This document shows, piece by piece, positions 1 through 4,661 of a stretch of DNA of 6,579 nucleotides (its first letter is position 1; every line of letters begins with the position of its first letter). Both the position numbers and the translations under genes were made by a program. The stretch comes from Actinomycetota bacterium (GTDB lineage Bacteria; Actinomycetota; Thermoleophilia; Gaiellales; Gaiellaceae): positions 1 to 6,579 of the forward strand of contig VAYE01000186.1 in NCBI GenBank assembly GCA_005883235.1, in the 5' to 3' direction. The notes under the pieces were generated by a model, which was not told where the DNA came from, ran no database searches, and saw only the letters and a list, made by a program, of their open reading frames with translations.

Positions 1-599
1 CCGTTGACGAGCGAGAGCCCCTCTTTCGCCTCGAGCGTGAGCGGCTCGAGGCCGACGGCGGCCAGGGCGTCCGCACCGCCCAGCAACTCTCCCTGCACCC
101 GCGCGCGACCCTCGCCCACGAGCGGCAGCGCGAGGTGCGCGAGCGGAGCAAGATCGCCGCTCGCGCCCACCGAGCCTCGGCTCGGCACCTCCGGCAGCAC
201 ACCCTTGGCGAGGCACGCGAGCAGCAGCTCGACCACGTCCACGCGCGCGCCCGAGTAGCCCTTCGCGAGCGTGTTCGCCCGCAGCAGCATCGCCGCACGC
301 ACGATCTCGACCGGATACGGCTCGCCGACGCCGCACGCGTGACTGCGGAGGAGCCGGAGCTGGAGCTCGCTCGCGAGCTCGGGCGGAATCGAGCGCGACA
401 CGAAGCGGCCGAACCCGGTGTTCACGCCGTAGACGTGGTGGCTCTCCCCAGCGCTTCGCTCCACGAGCTCCCGCGCGGCCGCCATCCGGGCGCGCGCCTC
501 GTCGGTGAGCTCTGCCGTCGCACCGCCGTGCGCCACCGCCCAGACGTCCTCCAGGCGGAGATCGTCACCGGTCAGGCGGATCGCCGTCGCCTGCGCCAC
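1..599 (-). CDS. hutH: Histidine ammonia-lyase (histidase), N-terminal 199 residues, cut by window edge
   Basis: HutH removes ammonia from L-histidine to give urocanate, the first step of histidine degradation, in the cytoplasm. The reverse-strand translation shows the family's hallmark motifs: YGVNTGFG (residues 57-64, with the active-site Tyr57), and GSVGASGDLAPLAH (142-155), whose Ala146-Ser147-Gly148 forms the autocatalytic MIO electrophile, at nearly the same position as in characterised HutH (142-144). The sequence EGLSLVN (193-199) then leads off the edge. Family members are about 500 residues, so roughly 300 are missing. The start is GTG at 599: the only in-frame codons upstream before a stop (TAG at 611-609, which is also the ftcD stop) are not starts. 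It lies 9 bases after ftcD on the same strand. There is no Shine-Dalgarno match upstream, but TAGACT lies 6 bases before the GTG, so a leaderless transcript of its own is possible. An aromatic ammonia-lyase of another specificity cannot be fully excluded, but the ftcD neighbour argues for histidase. Confidence 0.95.
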   Translation of the reverse strand, partial: MAQATAIRLTGDDLRLEDVWAVAHGGATAELTDEARARMAAARELVERSAGESHHVYGVNTGFGRFVSRSIPPELASELQLRLLRSHACGVGEPYPVEIVRAAMLLRANTLAKGYSGARVDVVELLLACLAKGVLPEVPSRGSVGASGDLAPLAHLALPLVGEGRARVQGELLGGADALAAVGLEPLTLEAKEGLSLVN

Positions 600-605
600 G
601 GCGCG

Positions 606-611
606 AGTCTA
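606..611 (-). promoter_or_regulatory. Candidate -10 element for leaderless hutH transcript
   Basis: The reverse strand reads TAGACT (TANNNT), followed by 6 bases and then the hutH GTG, so transcription would begin at or next to the start codon. The TAG is simultaneously the ftcD stop codon. No convincing -35 element was found. This is an inference from spacing and from the same arrangement at three other starts in the window. Co-transcription with ftcD remains equally possible. Confidence 0.35.
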
Positions 612-1496
612 GTTGCGGCCCAGCAGGCGAAGCTCGACGACCCGCGAGGCGTCGAAGCCGTCGATCCTGAGGATCGCGCCCGCCGCAGCGACGGCGGCGC
701 CCGCCGGCATCAGGCCGACGAGCTCCGAGCCGGTGACCTCGGCGCCGCGCGCCTGCGCCTCGGTCGCGACGCGCTCGACGATCTCGTGCAGCGCGGCGGC
801 CTCGTAGTCCTCCACGTTCATGCTCACCTGCACGATCCCGGCGCGCGGCAGATCGAGGCCGAGAGCCCGCACGCCCGGGAAGCCGCCGTCGCGCTCGCGC
901 ACGACCGAGGCGATCTCGCGCGCCACGTCCAGCGAGGCCCCGCTCAGGCTGACGTTGAAGGCGACAAGAGGACGGCGCGCGCCGACGATCGCTCCCCCCG
1001 CCCCGGGGTCGAGGCGGCGCGGACCGAAGTCCGGCTCGAGCTCGCCGGCGTCGAGGCGGCGCTGGAGCTCCTCCGTACCGCCGCCGCGGAAGAACGCCGG
1101 GCCGCGCCCCGGAGCCGACTCCCCGTAGAGGAACACCGGCAGCTCCAGCTCCTTCCCCACGCTCTTCGCCAGCTCGAGCGCGAAGCTGCGCGCGCGGTCC
1201 ATCTCGTCGGGTCGGAGCGGGACGATCGGGACGACGTCGGCGGCGCCGATCCGCGGGTGTGCGCCCTCGTGCCGCCGAAGGTCGATGCGCTCCTTCGCGC
1301 TCGCAATGCCGGCGAGGAGGGCGGCGCGAAGCTCCGCCTCCGAGCCGACGAGCGTGAACACCGACCGGTTGTGGTCGGCGTCGGCATGGACGTCGAGCAC
1401 GTCCGCGTGCGCGCCGAGAGCCGCGTCGATCGCCCCGATCGTCGTCCGGTCGCGCCCCTCCGAGAAGTTCGGAACGGATTCGAGCGGCAGCTCCAC
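609..1496 (-). CDS. ftcD: Glutamate formimidoyltransferase (formiminotransferase)
   Basis: This 295-residue enzyme transfers the formimino group from N-formimino-L-glutamate, a histidine breakdown product, to tetrahydrofolate, giving glutamate and 5-formimino-THF. Visible family motifs are the N-terminal SVPNFSEGRD (7-16), DHNRSVFTLVG (41-51), and HEGAHPRIGAADVVP (76-90). His80 corresponds to the catalytic histidine (His82) of the mammalian enzyme. The C-terminal subdomain contains VAFNVSLSG (about 178-186) and ends in the usual GFDASRVVELRLL. The length fits a stand-alone formiminotransferase: the cyclodeaminase domain fused to it in vertebrates is absent, so formimino-THF must be processed by another gene. 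The start is GTG at 1496, bounded by an in-frame TAG at 1508-1506. It is the first gene of a minus-strand pair with hutH, which together covers the first step and the folate-dependent last step of histidine use. No clear Shine-Dalgarno sequence precedes it, and TAGAGT lies 6 bases upstream. Confidence 0.94.
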   Translation of the reverse strand: MELPLESVPNFSEGRDRTTIGAIDAALGAHADVLDVHADADHNRSVFTLVGSEAELRAALLAGIASAKERIDLRRHEGAHPRIGAADVVPIVPLRPDEMDRARSFALELAKSVGKELELPVFLYGESAPGRGPAFFRGGGTEELQRRLDAGELEPDFGPRRLDPGAGGAIVGARRPLVAFNVSLSGASLDVAREIASVVRERDGGFPGVRALGLDLPRAGIVQVSMNVEDYEAAALHEIVERVATEAQARGAEVTGSELVGLMPAGAAVAAAGAILRIDGFDASRVVELRLLGRN

Positions 1497-1501
1497 GCGC
1501 T

Positions 1502-1507
1502 TACTCT
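1502..1507 (+). promoter_or_regulatory. Candidate -10 element for methyltransferase (plus strand)
   Basis: TACTCT (TANNNT) is followed by 7 bases and the GTG at 1515, the spacing expected of a leaderless transcript. TTCGAG at 1479-1484, 17 bases upstream, is only a weak -35 candidate (3 of 6 consensus bases). AGGAG at 1508-1512 resembles a Shine-Dalgarno sequence but lies just 2 bases from the start codon, too close to work well. Confidence 0.45.
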
Positions 1508-1508
1508 A
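1503..1508 (-). promoter_or_regulatory. Candidate -10 element for ftcD (minus strand)
   Basis: The reverse strand reads TAGAGT (TANNNT) and then 6 bases to the ftcD GTG, placing the predicted transcription start at the start codon. It shares five of its six base pairs with the plus-strand element for the methyltransferase. No -35 match was seen at 16-18 bases upstream. Confidence 0.45.
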
Positions 1509-1514
1509 GGAGCG

Positions 1515-2102
1515 GTGAAGGCTTACTACGACCGGCGCGCGCCGGAGTACGACGACTGGTGGCTCGGGACGGGCCTGCATGCGGGGCGCGACCGGCCCGG
1601 GTGGCGCGAAGAGGTGGAGACGCTCACCCACGCGCTTGCGGGGCTCCCCCCGGCGCGGACGCTCGACGTCGCCTGCGGTACGGGGTTCCTCACTGCCCAC
1701 CTGCCGGGAGAGATCGTGGGCCTCGACCAGAGCGAGTCGATGCTCGAGATCGCCCGCCGCCGGGTGCCCTCGGCGGAGTTCGTCCGCGGCGACGCTGACA
1801 CTCTTCCGTTCGCCGACAGCGCCTTTGGACGTGTCTTCACCGGCCACTTCTACGGCCATCTCGAGGAAGACGGCCGGCGGGCCTTCCTCGCTGAGGCTCG
1901 ACGCGTCGCCGACGACCTCGTCGTCGTCGACTCCGCGCTCCGCGAGGGCCACGAGCCCGTCGAGCTCCAGGAGCGCGTGCTCAAGGACGGCTCTCGTTGG
2001 GAGGTGTACAAGCGGTACTTCACCACGGACGGCCTGGCCGAGGAGCTCGGCGGCGCGGGAATCGTCCACGCCGGCCGCTGGTTCGTCGCCGTGCGCGCGT
2101 GA
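1515..2102 (+). CDS. Class I SAM-dependent methyltransferase, substrate unknown
   Basis: This is a 195-residue, soluble, single-domain Rossmann-fold methyltransferase. Motif I, LDVACGTG (50-57), binds S-adenosylmethionine. Asp71 in VGLDQS is the acidic residue at the end of strand 2 that contacts the ribose, and GDADTLPFAD (about 92-101) is the adenine-side motif of the Methyltransf_11/25 type. The N-terminus YYDRRAPEYDDWW is typical of small actinobacterial methyltransferases that I recognise as a group but whose substrate I do not know. The start is GTG at 1515: the reading frame extends far upstream, but that part lies antisense to ftcD and hutH, and the family-like N-terminus begins here. 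The stop TGA overlaps the GTG of the following glycosylase-like gene (GTGA), which suggests translational coupling. A role in nucleic-acid or small-molecule methylation cannot be decided from sequence. Confidence 0.9.
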   Translation: MKAYYDRRAPEYDDWWLGTGLHAGRDRPGWREEVETLTHALAGLPPARTLDVACGTGFLTAHLPGEIVGLDQSESMLEIARRRVPSAEFVRGDADTLPFADSAFGRVFTGHFYGHLEEDGRRAFLAEARRVADDLVVVDSALREGHEPVELQERVLKDGSRWEVYKRYFTTDGLAEELGGAGIVHAGRWFVAVRA

Positions 2103-2625
2103 CGCGCCGGCGCTCGTCCTATCGGTCGCTCATCTCGCTCCAGCGCGACATCTGCCGTGGCGCGGCCGCGCCGGCCGGACGCTGCGGCGGTGGCTGGAGC
2201 TGGACGAGGACGAGTTCTACGGCGCCTTCTACTGCGCGTCCGTGACACGCTGCTATCCAGGGCGGTCGCCCGGCGGGCGCGGCGACCGGACGCCCACGCC
2301 TCGCGAGCAGGAGCTGTGCGCGTTCTGGCGCGAGTGGGAGCTGCGCCTCCTCCGGCCGGGCCTGGTCGTGACCGTCGGCGGCCTCGCCGCGAGGACGCTG
2401 CTCGGGCTGACTCGGCTCGGCGACTGCGTCGGCCGCCGGTTCGCCTACGGCGACGCGACGGCGATTCCGCTCCCGCATCCCTCGGGCGCGAGCGGCTGGC
2501 TGAACGACGCTGCGAATCGCGCGCTGGTCGACGAGGCGGCCGCGCTGGTCCGCGAGGAGCTCGCGCGCCTCGGCGACCCCCGACTCGCTGCGGACGATCG
2601 TCACGGACCCGGCACAGACACGTGA
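2099..2625 (+). pseudogene. Uracil-DNA glycosylase-like gene (family 4/5 type), disrupted by internal frameshifting deletion
   Basis: Intact relatives are 4Fe-4S enzymes of about 200-230 residues that excise uracil from DNA. Here the first part, from GTG at 2099 (VTRRRSSYRSLISLQRDIC, to about 2155), reads in one frame, while the rest, from LPWRGRAGRTL at about 2152 to the TGA at 2623-2625, reads in another. The second part keeps ASVTRCYPG, the PTPREQ...WREWEL segment, TVGGLAARTLLG, and motif 3 PLPHPSG with its His. The stretch that should lie between them is gone, by comparison with family 4 enzymes about 40-45 residues. It would have contained the second Cys of the N-terminal CxxC iron-sulphur ligand pair and the catalytic GEAPG/GQAPG-type motif 1. 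The frame change implies loss of 3n+1 bases. No start codon serves the second frame before GTG 2242, in mid-domain. The GTGA overlap with the methyltransferase survives. An assembly artefact is an alternative. Confidence 0.8.
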
Positions 2626-2649
2626 TCGAAGCCTCGATACGCTGACCGC

Positions 2650-2673
2650 AGGGGGTCTCGCACCCCTTGGGGG
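2650..2673 (+). other. GC-rich hairpin with competing alternative fold, upstream of ABC exporter pair
   Basis: AGGGGGT (2650-2656) can pair with ACCCCTT (2662-2668) around a 5-base loop CTCGC; the stem is 7 bp including one G-U pair. The same CCCC run can instead pair with the GGGGG at 2669-2673, so the two folds are mutually exclusive. No T-rich tract follows, so a classical intrinsic terminator is not supported. It lies about 25 bases after the broken glycosylase and about 40 bases before the candidate -10 element of the ABC gene. It could be an mRNA 3' end structure or a regulatory element. Confidence 0.35.
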
Positions 2674-2710
2674 AGGTTGTGGCGCCGGAAGCGACGGGGA
2701 AGCCCGCGAC

Positions 2711-2716
2711 TACACT
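2711..2716 (+). promoter_or_regulatory. Candidate -10 element for first ABC exporter gene
   Basis: TACACT (TANNNT) would place a transcription start near 2723-2724, leaving an untranslated leader of about 10 bases before the ATG at 2734. The rest of the 108-base gap (2626-2733) contains the hairpin at 2650-2673 and nothing else recognisable. No -35 element at the right spacing was found, so this is weak support. Confidence 0.3.
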
Positions 2717-2733
2717 CGTCGTTCGGAATCCGG

Positions 2734-4527
2734 ATGCTCGAAACGCCCTCCTATCGCGACACATTCGCCCGCCTGCTCGGGTTTCTGAGCCCCTACAAGG
2801 TGTCGCTCGTCGTGTCGATCGTGCTCGCGGTCGGCTCGCAGGTGGCACAGATCGCGCTCATTTGGGTGACGAAGCACGTCATCGACGGCGCGATCCGACC
2901 GCACAACGCTCACAAGCTCTGGCTCTTCGTCTGGGCGATCGTCGCGCTCGGCCTGGCGCGGGCAGTGCTGATGGCGGCGAGACGTCTCATCTCCGGCCGC
3001 CAGGCGCTCGCGGTCGAGATGGACATGCGGCAGGGCCTCTACGCGCATCTCGTCCGCCTTTCATTCGGCTTCTACGACCGGCACCAGACGGGCCAGCTCA
3101 TGTCGCGCGCCACTGTCGACCTGCAGGGCGTCCGCTTCTTCCTCGGCTACGGCCTGATCTTCTTCTTCCAGAACATCCTCACGGTGCTCTCGGTCACCGC
3201 GGTCCTCTTCTTCTTCCAGTGGAAGCTCGCGCTGATCGCGCTCGCGATCACGCCGGTGCTGGTCGTGCTCGCCTACCGCTACAGCCACGTCGCCCACCCG
3301 ACGCTCCGCGAGGTGCAGCAGAAGCTCGCCGACGTCGCGACGGTGGCGGAGGAGAACATCGTCGGCGTCCACGTCGTCAAGGCCTTCGCGCAGGAGCCGC
3401 AGGAGGAGGCGAAGTTCCGCACCCGCTCGGAGGCGGTCTTCCAGGAAACGCTGCGCGCGAACCGGCAGCGGGCGCTCTACGTGCCGCTCATCTCGTGGGT
3501 TCCGCTCGTCGCGCAGGCCGCCGTCCTGCTCATCGGCGCGCGGATGGTGGCGCACGGCAACCTCTCGGTCGGCGGCTTCGTGGCCTTCAACCTCTACCTC
3601 GGGATGCTCGTGACGCCGCTTCGCTCGCTCGGGATGTGGATCGGGCAGGCGCAGCGCGCGACCGCCTCCGGCGAGCGGATCTTCCAGGTCATGGACGAGC
3701 CCGAGGAGATCGCCGACGCACCCGATGCACGCGAGCTCCCGGCGGGCGGCGGACACGTCCGCTTCGAGGACGTCACCTTCGAGTACATGGCTGAGCGGCC
3801 GGTGCTCGAGCAGGTCGACCTCGACGTCCCGCCCGGCCGGACGATCGCGCTGATCGGGCACACCGGCTCGGGCAAGACGACGCTCACCTCGCTCGTGCCG
3901 CGCTTCTACGACGCGACCTCCGGCCGCGTGACCGTCGACGGCGTCGACGTCCGCGACGTGAAGCTCGCCTCCTTGCGGCACGCGATCGGCGTCATCTCGC
4001 AGGATCCGTTCCTCTTCTCGGCCACGGTGCGGGAGAACATCGCGTTCGGGGTCGGCGACCTCGACGACGCGGAGATCGAGCGCGTCGCCCGCCTCGCGCA
4101 GGCGCACGAGTTCATCGAGCGGCTTCCGAAGGGCTACGACACGGTCATCGGCGAGCGCGGAATCACGCTATCGGGCGGGCAACGCCAGCGGCTCGCGATC
4201 GCACGTGCGCTCGCCGTCGATCCGCGGATCCTCATCCTCGACGACGCGACGGCGTCGGTGGACGCCACGACGGAGGCCCGGATCCGCCTCGGCCTTCGCG
4301 AGGCGATGCGCGGCCGGACGACTCTCATCATCGCGCACCGGCTCTCGACGATCGCCCTCGCGGACGAGATCGTCGTCCTCGACGAGGGTCGCGTCGCGGC
4401 GCGGGGCACGCACGACGAGCTGCTCGAGACGAGCCCGGTCTACCGCGACATCTACGAGCACGGCCTGCTGGAACGCCGGTTCGCGGACGCGGTCGAGGCG
4501 CGGGCAGCCGTGGAGGAGGTGGCGTGA
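2734..4527 (+). CDS. ABC exporter half-transporter, degenerate-site subunit (TMD-NBD)
   Basis: This 597-residue inner-membrane protein has an N-terminal six-helix exporter domain (approximate helices 23-45, 62-83, 135-156, 157-181, 249-271, 279-300) followed by one ATPase domain. ATPase motifs are Walker A GHTGSGKTT (375-383, Lys381), Q-loop Gln423, signature LSGGQ (479-483), Walker B ILILDD with Asp503, D-loop SVDA and H-loop His535. The catalytic glutamate after Walker B is replaced by Asp504, the substitution found in the degenerate-site subunit of heterodimeric exporters such as TM287/288. With the following gene it should form a heterodimer that expels a lipid, peptide or drug-like substrate; the substrate cannot be read from sequence. 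I chose ATG 2734 because MLETPSYRDTFARLLGF fits the family N-terminus. A TTG at 2677 would add 19 basic residues, but GGAGG abuts it with no spacer. The substitution is complemented by a signature change in the partner. Confidence 0.93.
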   Translation: MLETPSYRDTFARLLGFLSPYKVSLVVSIVLAVGSQVAQIALIWVTKHVIDGAIRPHNAHKLWLFVWAIVALGLARAVLMAARRLISGRQALAVEMDMRQGLYAHLVRLSFGFYDRHQTGQLMSRATVDLQGVRFFLGYGLIFFFQNILTVLSVTAVLFFFQWKLALIALAITPVLVVLAYRYSHVAHPTLREVQQKLADVATVAEENIVGVHVVKAFAQEPQEEAKFRTRSEAVFQETLRANRQRALYVPLISWVPLVAQAAVLLIGARMVAHGNLSVGGFVAFNLYLGMLVTPLRSLGMWIGQAQRATASGERIFQVMDEPEEIADAPDARELPAGGGHVRFEDVTFEYMAERPVLEQVDLDVPPGRTIALIGHTGSGKTTLTSLVPRFYDATSGRVTVDGVDVRDVKLASLRHAIGVISQDPFLFSATVRENIAFGVGDLDDAEIERVARLAQAHEFIERLPKGYDTVIGERGITLSGGQRQRLAIARALAVDPRILILDDATASVDATTEARIRLGLREAMRGRTTLIIAHRLSTIALADEIVVLDEGRVAARGTHDELLETSPVYRDIYEHGLLERRFADAVEARAAVEEVA

Positions 4528-4661
4528 CGCTGCGTATTGACACCGAATCGCCGCAGACGCGTGCGCCCACGACGGGTAGGGTCGTCTGCGAGGGAGGCGG
4601 GCCGCTCCCCACCCTGGGTGGGGGAGCGCGCGCGCGTGTCCAAGAAGGAGCGGCCTCGTGA
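4524..4661 (+). CDS. Possible 45-codon linker ORF between the two ABC genes
   Basis: A GTG at 4524 overlaps the stop of the first ABC gene as GTGA. It is preceded by AGGAGG at 4514-4519 (4 bases away; GGAGG at 4512-4516 is 7 away). The frame stays open for 45 codons and ends at TGA 4659-4661, which overlaps the GTG of the second ABC gene, again as GTGA. The predicted product (start VTLRIDTESPQ, Gly/Ala/Arg-rich after that) resembles nothing I know and has no membrane segment. It may be a translated coupling leader, or chance openness in GC-rich DNA, where a 45-codon open frame is not rare. The hairpin at 4603-4628 lies within it, so ribosomes translating it would melt that structure. Confidence 0.25.
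   Translation: MTLRIDTESPQTRAPTTGRVVCEGGGPLPTLGGGARARVQEGAAS
4552..4590 (+). repeat. 8-bp perfect inverted repeat between ABC genes (operator-like or RNA hairpin)
   Basis: CGCAGACG (4552-4559) is exactly complementary to CGTCTGCG (4583-4590), separated by 23 bases. The arms start 31 bases apart, about three helical turns. They bracket the TAGGGT at 4577-4582, with the left arm over where a -35 element would sit and the right arm at the predicted start site. It could be a regulator's operator or an RNA stem-loop; sequence alone does not decide. Confidence 0.4.
4577..4582 (+). promoter_or_regulatory. Candidate -10 element for an internal promoter before second ABC gene
   Basis: TAGGGT fits TANNNT and would give a leader of about 70 bases carrying the hairpin at 4603-4628 and the ribosome-binding site at 4645-4650. 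A perfect TTGACA at 4537-4542 lies 34 bases upstream, too far to be its -35, and no TANNNT stands 16-18 bases after that TTGACA. Support is weak. Confidence 0.25.
4603..4628 (+). other. Strong GC-rich stem-loop in ABC intergenic region
   Basis: CGCTCCCC (4603-4610) pairs with GGGGAGCG (4621-4628) over 8 bp. After a bulged G at 4620 the stem continues with 3 more pairs (ACC with GGT) around a 3-base loop. No T-tract follows, so it is not a standard terminator. It ends 16 bases before the Shine-Dalgarno of the second ABC gene, a place where it could act as a partial attenuator, an RNA stability or processing element, or a modulator of subunit ratio. Confidence 0.5.
4645..4650 (+). promoter_or_regulatory. 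Ribosome-binding site of second ABC exporter gene
   Basis: AAGGAG is followed by 7 bases and GTG 4658, an optimal Shine-Dalgarno arrangement. It fixes the start of the second ABC gene and contrasts with the four GTG starts in this window that have no usable Shine-Dalgarno sequence. Confidence 0.8.

Noticed and set aside
135..1514. Long plus-strand open frame continuous with the methyltransferase (655 codons in total)
   Set aside because: Antisense to hutH and ftcD, which have clear family motifs; its Arg/Ala/His-rich translation looks like a GC-driven shadow. Only the part from 1515 matches a protein family.
1579..2150. Plus-strand open frame running through the methyltransferase into the glycosylase frame
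   Set aside because: The upstream part is a low-complexity Ser/Arg-rich shadow of the methyltransferase. It is open only because of GC content, and gives no real start to the glycosylase C-terminal part.
2625..2638. Short inverted repeat ATCGA/TCGAT after the glycosylase stop as a terminator
   Set aside because: Only 5 bp, not GC-rich and not followed by T residues; too weak to call.
2677..2733. TTG 2677 as the start of the first ABC protein (19 extra residues)
   Set aside because: The GGAGG sequence directly abuts the TTG with no spacer, TTG is a poor start, and the family-like N-terminus begins at ATG 2734.
3061..4107. 348-codon minus-strand open frame within the first ABC gene
   Set aside because: Asp/Glu/Arg/His-rich translation without any recognisable domain, antisense to a well-supported ABC exporter.
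4537..4542. Perfect TTGACA as a sigma-70 -35 element for the second ABC gene
   Set aside because: No TANNNT stands 16-18 bases downstream; the nearest (TAGGGT 4577) is 34 bases away. Kept only as a remark under that -10 candidate.
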